From the NCBI GenBank assembly GCA_963792915.1, contig CAWBYD010000008.1, positions 682,001 to 746,000 on the forward strand: a stretch of DNA of 64,000 nt. Reading direction: 5' to 3'. The notes beneath the pieces were generated by a model that worked only from the letters and a program-made list of their open reading frames with translations, ran no database searches and was not told where the DNA came from. Below, piece after piece: positions 16,876 to 25,011 of the stretch (positions are counted from its first letter, which is position 1; every line of letters starts with the position of its first letter). Origin of the DNA: Solirubrobacter sp963792915. Lineage in GTDB: Bacteria; Actinomycetota; Thermoleophilia; Solirubrobacterales; Solirubrobacteraceae. Made by a program: the position numbers and the translations under genes.

Positions 16876-18884
16876 TGCGCCTGGATCGCTGTGATCGCCA
16901 CGGTGTTGACGATGTCATGGATCGTCGCGCCGCGCGAGAGGTCGTTGACCGGGCGGTTCAGCCCCTGCAGCACCGGCCCGACGGCGACCGCCCCGGCGCT
17001 GCGCTGGACCGCCTTGTAGGTGTTGTTGCCGGTGTTGAGGTCGGGGAAGATGAACACGGTCGCGCGCCCCGCCACCTCGCTGCCGGGCATCTTGGTGCGC
17101 GCGACCGACGCGTCCACGGCCGCGTCGTACTGGATCGGCCCCTCGACCGTGAGTTGCGGCGCCCGCGCGCGCACGAGCTCGGTGGCCGCGCGCACGCGCT
17201 CGACGTCCGCGCCCCCGCCCGAGTCTCCCGTCGAGTACGAGAGCATCGCGATCCGCGGCTCGACCCCGAACATGGCCGCCGTCTCCGACGAGGAGATCGC
17301 GATGTCCGCGAGCTGCTCGGCCGTCGGATCCGGATTCACGGCGCAGTCGCCGTAGACCAGCACGCGGTCGGCCAGGCACATGAAGAACACGCTCGAGACG
17401 ATCGAGACCCCGGGGCGCGTCTTGACCAGCTGCAGCGCCGGGCGGATCGTGTCCGCGGTCGTGTGTGTCGCGCCCGAGACCATCCCGTCGGCGAGCCCGA
17501 GCGCGACCATCATCGTGCCGAAGTAGCAGACGTCGCAGACCGCGTCGCGCGCCGCGTCCACCGTCACGCCCTTGTGCGCGCGCCGCCGCGCGTATTCCTG
17601 CGCGAAGCGCTCGGACAGCTCCGAATCGGCAGGATCGATCACGTTCGCTTCGTCGAGCTGCAGGCCGAGCCGCTGGGCGCTGCCGCGCACCTCGTCGACG
17701 GGACCGAGCAGCGTGAGGTCCACCACGCGCCGGCGCAGCAGGAGCTCCGCCGCCCGCAGTACGCGATCGTCGGCCCCCTCCGGCAGCACGATGTGGCGGC
17801 GCTGCGCGCGCGCCCTGTCCAGCAGCGTGTACTCGAACATCAGCGGCGTCACGGCCTCCGAGCGCGAGATGTCGATGCGGTCCAGCAGGTCCTCGCCGTC
17901 GACGCGCGCCTCGAACAGCGCCAGCGCCGTGTTGAGCTTGCGCGGCGCGCCGCGGGTCAGCGCGCCTTCGCGCGCGCCCGCCCGCGCTGCGGCGTCGAAC
18001 GTGTCGTGGTCGGTCACCACGATCGGCGGGATCTCGGGGAAGCCGTCGATCGGGCGCAGCAGCACGTCCGGCGGTCGCAGCCCGCCGGTCAGCACGATGC
18101 CCGCGATCGACGGCAGCGCCGTCGACGCGTGCGCGAACAGCGCGCACAGCAGCACGTCGATGCGGTCGCCGGGCGTGATCACGACGGCGCCGTCGACGAG
18201 CCGCTCGAGCACGTTCGGCACGGTCATCGCCGCCACCTGCACCGCCAGCGCCTCGCGGCCCAGGCCCTCGGGCGTGCCCGCGATCACCTCGCCGTCGACC
18301 GCCTCGGCCACCTGGCCGACGGTCGGCGCCATCAGCAGCGGCACCTCGGGCAGCGTATAGACGGTCACGTCGTCGCGCTCGTAGCTGTGCTCGTCGCCGG
18401 CCGGGAGCCGGTTGGCGACGACCGCGACGACCTCGCAGCCAGTTGCGCGGACGGTCGTCAACCCGATCGAGATGCTCGACGCGATCTCCTCCGGCGCGCG
18501 CGCGTGGCCGGACACGACCAGCAGCGCCGGCAGCCCGATGTTGAGCGCGACACGCCCGTTGAAGGCCAGCTCGCCCGCCGTCCCGGCGCCGGTGAAGTCG
18601 GTCCCGACCACCAGCATGCTCTCGCACAGCGCGGCCAGCGCCCGGTAGCGGGCGACGATCTCCTCCAGCGCGCCCGCCTCGTCGGCGCGGAACTCGTCGT
18701 ACGTCACGCCCGTCGCGCCGCCGCCCAGCAGCTCCAGCACCGGATCGCGCTCGTGCGCGCTCACCACGGGGCGGAAGATGCCGAGCCGGCTGACGCGGCG
18801 CGCCAGCAGCTGCTGGACGCCGAGCGCGACCGCGGACTTGCCGGTGGCGGGCTCGGTGCCCACGACGTACACCCCTGGCGTCAT
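16872..18884 (-). CDS. pta: Phosphate acetyltransferase, long form
   Basis: 670 residues. Three parts: an N-terminal P-loop BioD-like domain (GTEPATGKSAVALGVQ), a central DRTGG-type regulatory domain (about 215-330; ending near LNTALALFEARVDGEDLLDRI), and the catalytic PTA domain from about residue 355 (HIVLPEGADDRVLRAAELLL; DGMVSGATHTTADTIRPALQ; SYSTGDSGGGADVERVR; FPDLNTGNNTYKAVQRS). It transfers acetyl between CoA and phosphate. The long form is allosterically regulated in enterobacteria. It is translationally coupled to ackA. Confidence 0.96.
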   Translation of the reverse strand: MTPGVYVVGTEPATGKSAVALGVQQLLARRVSRLGIFRPVVSAHERDPVLELLGGGATGVTYDEFRADEAGALEEIVARYRALAALCESMLVVGTDFTGAGTAGELAFNGRVALNIGLPALLVVSGHARAPEEIASSISIGLTTVRATGCEVVAVVANRLPAGDEHSYERDDVTVYTLPEVPLLMAPTVGQVAEAVDGEVIAGTPEGLGREALAVQVAAMTVPNVLERLVDGAVVITPGDRIDVLLCALFAHASTALPSIAGIVLTGGLRPPDVLLRPIDGFPEIPPIVVTDHDTFDAAARAGAREGALTRGAPRKLNTALALFEARVDGEDLLDRIDISRSEAVTPLMFEYTLLDRARAQRRHIVLPEGADDRVLRAAELLLRRRVVDLTLLGPVDEVRGSAQRLGLQLDEANVIDPADSELSERFAQEYARRRAHKGVTVDAARDAVCDVCYFGTMMVALGLADGMVSGATHTTADTIRPALQLVKTRPGVSIVSSVFFMCLADRVLVYGDCAVNPDPTAEQLADIAISSSETAAMFGVEPRIAMLSYSTGDSGGGADVERVRAATELVRARAPQLTVEGPIQYDAAVDASVARTKMPGSEVAGRATVFIFPDLNTGNNTYKAVQRSAGAVAVGPVLQGLNRPVNDLSRGATIHDIVNTVAITAIQAQ

Positions 18885-19096
18885 GTGACCCGGACTCTGA
18901 CATCACCGGCGACGATCACGTCGCCCGGCCGCAGCTGGCGCCCGCGGCGGACCTCCGGCTCGCCGTTGACCGTCACGCCCGCCGTCGCCAGCAGCGCCTT
19001 GGCCTCGCCGCCGGAGTCGACGACGCCCGCCACCTGCAGCAGCTGACCCAACCGGATCGTCCCGCCGCGTGCGTGTACCTCCTCCACGGCCACCAT
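18881..19096 (-). CDS. RNA-binding S4-domain protein
   Basis: About 71 residues, a stand-alone S4 domain (GGTIRLGQLLQVAGVVDSGGEAKALLATAGVTVNGEPEVRRGRQLRPGDVI) of the YaaA(B. subtilis)/YbcJ type, likely RNA or ribosome associated. Two in-frame ATGs are possible, at 19108 and 19096; I chose 19096 because the other would start inside the lysR start codon of the opposite strand. It overlaps pta by 4 bp and leads the pta-ackA operon. Confidence 0.85.
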   Translation of the reverse strand: MVAVEEVHARGGTIRLGQLLQVAGVVDSGGEAKALLATAGVTVNGEPEVRRGRQLRPGDVIVAGDVRVRVT

Positions 19097-19106
19097 GATG
19101 ACGGCC

Positions 19107-19988
19107 ATGGAACTCCGACATCTCCGCTACTTCGTGGTCGTCGCGGAGGAGCTGCACTTCCGCCGCGCGGCGGAGCGGCTGCACATGTCCCAGCCCCCGC
19201 TGAGCCAGCAGATCCGCCAGCTCGAGGAGGAGGTCGGAGCGGTGCTGCTCGCGCGCACGCAGCGGCGCGTGGAGCTGACGGCGGCAGGCGCCGCGTTCCT
19301 GGGCCGCGCGCGTGAGATCCTCGAGGCGGTCGAGGATGCGGCGCGGCTGGCCCGCCGCGTCCAGCGCGGCGAGGTGGGGCGCCTCGCGATCGGCTTCGTC
19401 GGCTCCTCGATGTACTCGATCGTGCCCGAGTTGCTGCAGGCGCTGCGCGAGCAGTTCCCGGACATCGGCCAGCGGCTCGAGGAGCTCGGCACGACCGAGC
19501 AGCTGCGCCAGCTCGAGGACGGCCGGCTGGACGTCGGGTTCGTGCGCCCGGCCCGCCCGCGCCCGGGCCTCTCGATCGAGACCGTGCTGCGGGAGCCGGT
19601 GGTCGTCGCGCTGCCCCACGGGCACCCGCTGGCCGCGCGCCAGCCGCTCTCGCTGGCCGACCTGGCCGGCGAGCCGCTCGTGCTGCTGACCCGTGCCGGG
19701 TCGCCGGGCCTGCGCGACGCGCTCGGCGACGCGGCCGACGAGGAGCAGATCGTGCAGGAGGTGGCCGAGATGCAGACCGTGATCGGGCTCGTGGCGGCCG
19801 GCGTCGGGCTCTCACTCGTGCCGGAGTCCGTGCGCGCGCTGGTGCGCCGCGGCGTGACCTACCGGACCCTGACCGGGCCGGCGCCCGCGGTGGAGCTCGC
19901 GGTGGCGTGGCGCTCGAGCGACGAGTCGCCCGTCCTGGCGGCCTTCATCGAGCTGATCCGGGAGAAACGCACCGACCCCCGCCGGTAG
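19107..19988 (+). CDS. LysR-family transcriptional regulator
   Basis: 293 residues. N-terminal winged helix MELRHLRYFVVVAEELHFRRAAERLHMSQPPLSQQIRQLEEEVGAVLL, then linker helix and effector domain (IGFVGSSMYSIVPELLQALREQFPDI; LDVGFVRPARP; GLVAAGVGLSLVPESV). It belongs to the group related to aromatic-acid regulators such as CatR/BenM, but the effector is not readable. It is divergent from the S4-pta-ackA operon with essentially no intergenic space, so it may regulate it. The stop lies inside a strong hairpin. Confidence 0.93.
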   Translation: MELRHLRYFVVVAEELHFRRAAERLHMSQPPLSQQIRQLEEEVGAVLLARTQRRVELTAAGAAFLGRAREILEAVEDAARLARRVQRGEVGRLAIGFVGSSMYSIVPELLQALREQFPDIGQRLEELGTTEQLRQLEDGRLDVGFVRPARPRPGLSIETVLREPVVVALPHGHPLAARQPLSLADLAGEPLVLLTRAGSPGLRDALGDAADEEQIVQEVAEMQTVIGLVAAGVGLSLVPESVRALVRRGVTYRTLTGPAPAVELAVAWRSSDESPVLAAFIELIREKRTDPRR

Positions 19989-20015
19989 GAGAGAGAAACC
20001 GGCGGGGGCACGGTG
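19970..20015 (+). terminator. Hairpin at the lysR stop codon
   Basis: The arms CACCG-A-CCCCCGCCGGT (19970-19986) and ACCGGCGGGGG-CA-CGGTG (19998-20015) pair over 16 bp with a small bulge and an 11-nt purine loop; the lysR stop is at the foot of the loop. There is no U-tract. It is the strongest simple hairpin I noticed in an intergenic position. Confidence 0.6.
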
Positions 20016-20308
20016 CGTAAATGACGTCGCGACGACCGCGGGGAGGAGAGATATGACCGGGCCGCTGCGAGGTGGGGAGCCACCAAATCGTCGTCAGAAA
20101 CGATACTCACGGGCCTTGACCCGGTCCAATATCGAAACCCACCCGATTTGATAGCTCCTGCGACTCAATAACATGTGTTCACAAGTGTCGAGCGTCTAGA
20201 AAAGTCTGAACGCCGCGTGAGAACGGGCACCCCGAGACGTCATGGGGCCGACGCGTCTTACTCCTGAGACCGGGTCTGGGCGTAGGGTCCCGCGGCGACG
20301 GTCGGGCG
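20016..20308. other. Non-coding stretch before the Asp-box protein
   Basis: No convincing gene. The part 20080-20220 is clearly more AT-rich than its surroundings, as expected for a promoter, and contains TTGACC at 20116-20121 and TTGATA at 20148-20153, but no pairing with a -10 at correct spacing is convincing. It ends at the very strong Shine-Dalgarno of the next gene. Confidence 0.5.
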
Positions 20309-20322
20309 AAGGAGGAGGACCC

Positions 20323-22293
20323 ATGCGGCGCGTCCTGTTCGGTGCGGTGGTGCTGGCGTTCGTCGGAACGGCGGCAGCCCTGGTCGGCTTCGGATCGGGG
20401 CGGTCGACGCCGCTCGCTGCAGGCAGTGGGCTGCAGGCGCTGAGTCCGATGCAGCAGCGGTTGGTCTCAGGGTTCGCCCGTGCCGCGTTCGAGCAGCGGG
20501 CCGCCGGGCTCGCGCCCAACGCGCGCGGCGGGCAGCCGCGCGCCGGCCAGCACACCGACCTGACGGGCTGCCCGGTCAATCGCGGCGCCAACGTCCGCGT
20601 CAACCAGAACTGCCTGAGCCTGACCGACGACGACCTGCAGGGCCGCGGCCAGGCACAGAACGAGACTGCGATCGCGCAGGACCCGAACAACCCGGCGCAC
20701 ATCATCGCCTCCTCGAACGACTACCGGCGCGGCGACGCCAACTGCTACGCCTACGGGTCGCTCGACGGCGGCCGCACGTGGCAGGACTCGACGGTGCCGA
20801 TGAGCTTCACGCGCGGCGACGCCTTCGGCGCCCATGCGCGCCAGTACTGGCAGGCCGGCGGCGACACGTCGGTCGCGTGGGACAGCAAGGGCAACGCGTA
20901 CCTGTCGTGCCAGATGTTCAACCGCGGCGACGCGGTGTCGCAGAACCCGGACGCCTCGAGCGCCTTCTACGTCTTCCGCTCCACCCGCACGAACGGCGCG
21001 TCGTGGAACTTCCCGGCCCGCCCGGTCGCCGAGTTCGACGACCCGCAGGGCGCGATCGGCGCGCTGCTCGACAAGCAGTACCTGACGATCGACAACCATC
21101 GCGGCAGCCGCTTCCAGGATCGCCTCTACGTGACCTGGACGTTCTTCGCCGCCGACGGCACCGCGTACATCTACGAGGCGTTCTCGGCCGACTACGGCGA
21201 GAGCTTCAGCGCGCCGCACCTCGTCAGCACCGACAGCGCGCTGTGCTCGAACACGCTCGGCACCGCGACCCCGTCGGGCCGCTGCAACTCGAATCAGTTC
21301 TCGCAGCCGTTCACCGGCCCGGACGGCGCGCTCTACGTCGTCTGGGACAACTACAACCTGACCGGCGTGCGTCCGGGCGAGGGCGACGACTCCGGCGGCG
21401 GCGACAACAACGCCCGCACGCAGGCGCCGGCCGCCGTCGACAACCGCGCGCAGGTGCTGCTCGCCCGGTCCACGGACGGCGGCGCGACGTTCTCCCCGCC
21501 GGTCAAGGTCGCCAACTTCTACGAGCTGCCGGACTGCGTCACCTACCAGGGCCAGGACGAGGGCGTGGCCTGCGTGCCCGAGAAGGGGCAGTCGCAGAAC
21601 TCGTTCTTCCGCGCCGCGAACTACCCCTCGGGCGCGGTCAACCCGCGCGACCCGGGCGAGGTCGACGTGACGTTCGCGTCCTACATCAACCGCCACTCCA
21701 ACGAGCGCGCGCGCAACGCATGCGTCCCGGCCGGCTACAACCCGGACACGTTCCAGCCGCTCTACAGCGGCGTCAAGACGCCGGGGGCGTGCAACAACGA
21801 CATCCTGCTCAGCCGCTCGACCAACGCCGGGCGCAGCTTCACGGGCAGCACCGCGGACGTCCGCACGCTGCCGTCCGTCCGCGACGGCGACAACGACACG
21901 GCCGACCAGTACTGGCAGTGGGCGGCCTTCGACCCGCACGGACGGCTCGCGGTCTCCTACTACGACCGCGGATACGGCGCGGACGAGTTCAACGGCTTCT
22001 CGGACCTGAGCCTGTCGGGGACGCGCGACGGCGCCGGCTTTGCCACCACCCGCGTGACAACGGCCTCGATGCCGCCGGCGAGCCAGTTCGGCGGCAACTT
22101 CTTCGGCGACTACAGCGCCCTCAGCGCCGAGGACGTCGCCCATCCGGCGTGGATGGACACGCGCGACCCGAACCTCACCGCGTGCTTCGATGCCGCCGGC
22201 GTGCCGAGCGCCTGCCTGGCCACCGCGGCCAACGCATCGCCCGCCAACGACGAGAACATCTATACGCAGGCGCTCTCGATCCCCACGCGATGA
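20323..22293 (+). CDS. Secreted sialidase-like protein with Asp-box repeats
   Basis: 656 residues. Signal peptide at the start (RRVLFGAVVLAFVGTAAALVG). Four BNR/Asp-box type motifs are spaced along a six-bladed propeller-like protein: SLDGGRTWQ, SADYGESFS, STDGGATFS and STNAGRSFT. This is the fold of sialidases and other exo-acting enzymes, but the sialidase Arg triad cannot be assigned, so activity is unknown. Start chosen at the ATG preceded by AAGGAGGAGGA at 20309-20319; an in-frame extension upstream lacks such a site. Overlaps the next gene by 4 bp. Confidence 0.85.
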   Translation: MRRVLFGAVVLAFVGTAAALVGFGSGRSTPLAAGSGLQALSPMQQRLVSGFARAAFEQRAAGLAPNARGGQPRAGQHTDLTGCPVNRGANVRVNQNCLSLTDDDLQGRGQAQNETAIAQDPNNPAHIIASSNDYRRGDANCYAYGSLDGGRTWQDSTVPMSFTRGDAFGAHARQYWQAGGDTSVAWDSKGNAYLSCQMFNRGDAVSQNPDASSAFYVFRSTRTNGASWNFPARPVAEFDDPQGAIGALLDKQYLTIDNHRGSRFQDRLYVTWTFFAADGTAYIYEAFSADYGESFSAPHLVSTDSALCSNTLGTATPSGRCNSNQFSQPFTGPDGALYVVWDNYNLTGVRPGEGDDSGGGDNNARTQAPAAVDNRAQVLLARSTDGGATFSPPVKVANFYELPDCVTYQGQDEGVACVPEKGQSQNSFFRAANYPSGAVNPRDPGEVDVTFASYINRHSNERARNACVPAGYNPDTFQPLYSGVKTPGACNNDILLSRSTNAGRSFTGSTADVRTLPSVRDGDNDTADQYWQWAAFDPHGRLAVSYYDRGYGADEFNGFSDLSLSGTRDGAGFATTRVTTASMPPASQFGGNFFGDYSALSAEDVAHPAWMDTRDPNLTACFDAAGVPSACLATAANASPANDENIYTQALSIPTR

Positions 22294-22589
22294 CCGCCCT
22301 GCTCCTGCTCGCCGCGCTTGCCGCCGCACACCCGCAACTCGAGCTGCGCGGATTGCAGCCGGTCGCAGTGCGCGGGAGCGGTTTCGCGGCGGCCGAGCGC
22401 GTGCACGTCGTCCTCCGCCGCCCGGGCGTCCGGGCGGCGGAGACGGTGCGCACGGACGGCGGCGGCGCCTTCAGCGTGCGCTTCGTCGGGCGCAGCATCG
22501 AGCGCTGCGCGCCGTTCACCGTCACGGCGACGGGAGCGGCGGGTGAGCGCGCCGTACTCTTGCGACGCCCGCTGTGCCCGTCACGCTGA
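22290..22589 (+). CDS. Small secreted protein
   Basis: 99 residues. MTALLLLAALAAAHP is a short signal peptide; the mature part (LELRGLQPVAVRGSGFAAAERVHVVL, then GGGAFSVRF and RCAPFTVTATGA) looks like one small Ig/IPT-like beta-sandwich often found in Thermoleophilia secreted proteins. The ATG overlaps the stop of the Asp-box gene by 4 bp (ATGA) and the 3' end overlaps the deacetylase gene by 16 bp, which supports its being a real coupled gene. The function is unknown. Confidence 0.7.
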   Translation: MTALLLLAALAAAHPQLELRGLQPVAVRGSGFAAAERVHVVLRRPGVRAAETVRTDGGGAFSVRFVGRSIERCAPFTVTATGAAGERAVLLRRPLCPSR

Positions 22590-23212
22590 CCTTCGACAAC
22601 GGCCCCGATCCCGACGTCACCCCCGCGGTGCTCGACGCGCTCGAGCGCCGCGGGCTGCTGGCCACGTTCTTCGTCGTCGGCGAGCAGCTCGCGCGTCACC
22701 GCGCGCCGGCCGAGCGCGCGCACGCCGCCGGCCACTGGATCGGCAACCACACCTACACGCACGCGCGCCCGCTGGGGCGCGTGGACGGCGCGACCGCGCG
22801 GCGCGAGATCGAGGCCACGCAGTCGCTGCTCGGCGCGCTCGCCCATCCCGACCGCCTGTTCCGCCCGCCCGGGGGCGGGGGCCGGCTCGGCCCGCACCTG
22901 CTCAACCCGGCGGCCGCCGAGATGCTGACCGCGGGCGCCTACACGTGCGTGCTGTGGAACGCGGTCCCGCTCGACTGGAAGGACCCGGACGGCTGGGTCG
23001 AGCGCGCGCTGGGGCTGTGCGCCGACCACGAGCACGCGCTGCTCGTCCTGCACGATCTCCCGACGGGCGCGATGCGCCACCTGGAGCGCTTCCTGGACTC
23101 CGGGCTCGAGTTCACGCAGGCGTTCCCGGACGCCTGCGTGCCACTGCGGCGCGGCGCGGGCTCACTGGTCGAATACGTCGATCCACTCGAGCACGCGGAC
23201 GGTGTCGCCTAG
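22574..23212 (+). CDS. Polysaccharide deacetylase-family protein (NodB fold)
   Basis: 212 residues, carbohydrate esterase 4 type. Motif 1 is TFDNGPDPD instead of TFDDGPD: the catalytic-base Asp is retained but the second Asp, a metal ligand, is Asn. Motif 2 is complete (NHTYTH), as is the RPPGGGGR arginine motif. No signal peptide is seen, so it is either cytoplasmic or exported by another route. It would deacetylate N-acetylated sugars; the D-to-N change may alter or abolish metal binding. GTG start. Overlaps the small secreted gene by 16 bp and the convergent gene by 51 bp. Confidence 0.87.
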   Translation: MPVTLTFDNGPDPDVTPAVLDALERRGLLATFFVVGEQLARHRAPAERAHAAGHWIGNHTYTHARPLGRVDGATARREIEATQSLLGALAHPDRLFRPPGGGGRLGPHLLNPAAAEMLTAGAYTCVLWNAVPLDWKDPDGWVERALGLCADHEHALLVLHDLPTGAMRHLERFLDSGLEFTQAFPDACVPLRRGAGSLVEYVDPLEHADGVA

Positions 23213-23488
23213 GTAGACCGGCACGCTGCGCGCACGCCGGCGCTGGCTGGAGCGGTGCTCGAGCGCGCCGCGCACCACCGTCTCGATCGTCTCGAGCAAC
23301 GCGCCCTCGGGGCGCTCAGAGACCCGGATGCCGATCCCGGAGGCCACGTTGTGGACCGCCGTGTCGAACATCGTCGCGGCCGCCGGGCCGCGCAGCTCGA
23401 CGTCCAGGTCGTGGGCGCGCAGCTCGCGCGCGATCTCCTCGGCGAACGCGGCGTCGTCTCCGAGGCTGTTGTCGACCACGATGCGCAT
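23162..23488 (-). CDS. Hypothetical protein
   Basis: 108 residues, not recognised. It starts MRIVVDNSLGDDAAFAEEIARELRAHDLDVELRGP, an alternating strand-helix-strand pattern, followed by a second helix (LLETIETVVRGALEH) and a basic patch (RSSQRRRARS). No membrane segment or signal is visible. It converges on the deacetylase gene with a 51-bp overlap, long for this genome but with good codon structure in both genes. Its ATG at 23488 faces a small ORF on the other strand. Confidence 0.65.
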   Translation of the reverse strand: MRIVVDNSLGDDAAFAEEIARELRAHDLDVELRGPAAATMFDTAVHNVASGIGIRVSERPEGALLETIETVVRGALEHRSSQRRRARSVPVYLGDTVRVLEWIDVFDQ

Positions 23489-23548
23489 CGTCCGCGGACC
23501 ACGATAGACCCGCCGATCGTGAGGTTCCCTTCAGGTTCGAGGACTTCA

Positions 23549-23680
23549 ATGAACGCGATGGCTCGGATCGAATTCCTCCCCACTCCCGGCCCCGGCGGCA
23601 CCATCATCCTGCGCGGCGTCCTCGTCAGCCCTGGCGAGCGGCTGCGCCGGATCCTGCGCCGTCTCGCCGGCCGCGCGTAA
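23549..23680 (+). CDS. Possible small ORF of 43 residues
   Basis: MNAMARIEFLPTPGPGGTII then a basic C-terminus (ERLRRILRRLAGRA). GAGG at 23539-23542 is 6 bp before the ATG. The 3' part overlaps the convergent glycosyltransferase gene by 56 bp. No family is recognised; it could be chance. Confidence 0.25.
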   Translation: MNAMARIEFLPTPGPGGTIILRGVLVSPGERLRRILRRLAGRA

Positions 23681-24911
23681 GCGCCAGCGCCGCCAGGCAG
23701 ATCAAGAACGGATCGAGCGGCGTGCGATAGCGCGGCGTCTCGACGGCCAGGAAGACGACGCTCAGGTACATCAGCGCGGGCACCGCCCACACGTACCACG
23801 GCGCGCGCGCCCAGCGGATGCCGAACAGCGCCAGCACGCCGTAGATCCAGAAGCAGATGACGCCGGCGTCGGCCCAGCCGGCGTCCACGCTCACCGTCCG
23901 CGCCGTGTGGCGCGACCACTCCCACGACGCGAGGTCGAGCATCCGGCGCGTGTTCCAGTACGCGACGACGGCGACGTATGTGGGATGGGCGCGGATGTAG
24001 TCCTCGCCGTAGCGGCGCAGCCTGCGCTCGAGCGCCGCCTCGTTCTGGCGGCGCAGGTTCACGAGCAGCGGCTGGAGCTCCGGGATCCGCGGCAGCGTCC
24101 GCCATGACGCGGGGTTCTGGGCGTCCTGGCGCGCCATGTCGTTGTAGGTCCCGGCCAGCGCCGAGCCGAACTGCGTCGTCACCGGCACGAAGTGGTGCAG
24201 TTGCTCGTAGTTGCGCAGCGTCCACGGCGCGACGACCAGCGTCGCCACCGCGGCCAGCAGCGCCGGTCTGACGAGCCCGCGCGCGCGCCGGTCCCAGACC
24301 GCGAAGCACAGCGGCGCCAGCACGGCGAGCCCGTTCGCGCGCGTCACGATCGCGAGCCCGGCCAGGAACCCGGCCAGCAGCACCCTCTGGTCCAGGGCCG
24401 CCAGCAGCGCGCCGAGCATCAGCGCCGTGAACAGCGTCTCGGACATCAGCGCGGCGCCGATCAGGATCAGCGGGACGTAGACCGCGGCGAGCGCCATCGC
24501 GACGAGCGCGCTGCGCCGCCCCCATAAGCGGTGCGCGAGCGCGCCGGTCAGCCCCACCAGGAGCGTCCCCAGCAGCGCGCCGAGGATGCGCCCGGCGTGG
24601 ATGCGGTCCGCGGTCGCCTTCGCGCCCGTGAGCCGGTAGACGCCGGCGAGCAGGAACGCGTAGCCGGGCGGGCGGAACGCCGTCGGCTTGCCCGCCAGGC
24701 GCTTGGAGAACCCGTGGCCGGCGGCGATCGACTGGGCATGGACGTCGTAGTCGCGGGCGTCGGCGACGATCGTGTACCCCGGCGTGACCGCGACGTAGCC
24801 GAGGCGCAGCGCGAGCGCCAGCGCGAGCACCGCGACGACCAGCCAGCGGTACGCGCCGCCGGACAGCCGGGCCGCGGGCGCCGCGTGGCCTGCGATCACG
24901 GCATCGCGCAT
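23625..24911 (-). CDS. ArnT/PMT-like membrane glycosyltransferase (GT39/GT83 type)
   Basis: 428 residues with about ten membrane helices. The N-terminal helix LVVAVLALALALRLGYV is followed by a loop with DARDYDVHAQSIAAGHGFSK, the acidic exoplasmic loop typical of lipid-linked sugar transferases, and FRPPGYAFLLAGVYRL. Later helices include RILGALLGTLLVGLTGALA and YLSVVFLAVETPRYRTPLDPFL. Such enzymes move a sugar from a polyprenyl phosphate donor to protein or lipid outside the membrane. Donor and acceptor are not inferable. It is divergent from the large repeat protein gene, which could be a surface-glycan or glycoprotein context. Confidence 0.8.
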   Translation of the reverse strand: MRDAVIAGHAAPAARLSGGAYRWLVVAVLALALALRLGYVAVTPGYTIVADARDYDVHAQSIAAGHGFSKRLAGKPTAFRPPGYAFLLAGVYRLTGAKATADRIHAGRILGALLGTLLVGLTGALAHRLWGRRSALVAMALAAVYVPLILIGAALMSETLFTALMLGALLAALDQRVLLAGFLAGLAIVTRANGLAVLAPLCFAVWDRRARGLVRPALLAAVATLVVAPWTLRNYEQLHHFVPVTTQFGSALAGTYNDMARQDAQNPASWRTLPRIPELQPLLVNLRRQNEAALERRLRRYGEDYIRAHPTYVAVVAYWNTRRMLDLASWEWSRHTARTVSVDAGWADAGVICFWIYGVLALFGIRWARAPWYVWAVPALMYLSVVFLAVETPRYRTPLDPFLICLAALALTRGRRDGAGSGAAARQG

Positions 24912-24954
24912 CGCGTGCAGTATTCCCGTCGCGGTTAGCTCGATGACGCGCCCT

Positions 24955-24966
24955 GGCCGATCGGCC
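24955..24966. promoter_or_regulatory. 12-bp palindrome in a divergent intergenic region
   Basis: GGCCGATCGGCC is perfectly self-complementary and lies in the 100-bp gap between the glycosyltransferase and repeat-protein starts. It is a possible operator; the high GC background makes chance occurrence not negligible. Confidence 0.3.
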
Positions 24967-25011
24967 GGGAAGTTTCGCCACGTCCGCGGCCCGCTCCCTT
25001 AGTGTCGGCCG

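Noticed and set aside
20242..20322. N-terminal extension of the Asp-box protein
   Set aside because: The extension is Arg/Gly-rich, would displace the signal peptide from the N-terminus and lacks a ribosome site, while ATG 20323 has a near-perfect one.
20467..22329. Long minus-strand open frame opposite the Asp-box protein
   Set aside because: Val/Arg/Ala-rich shadow of the sense gene with no domain pattern.
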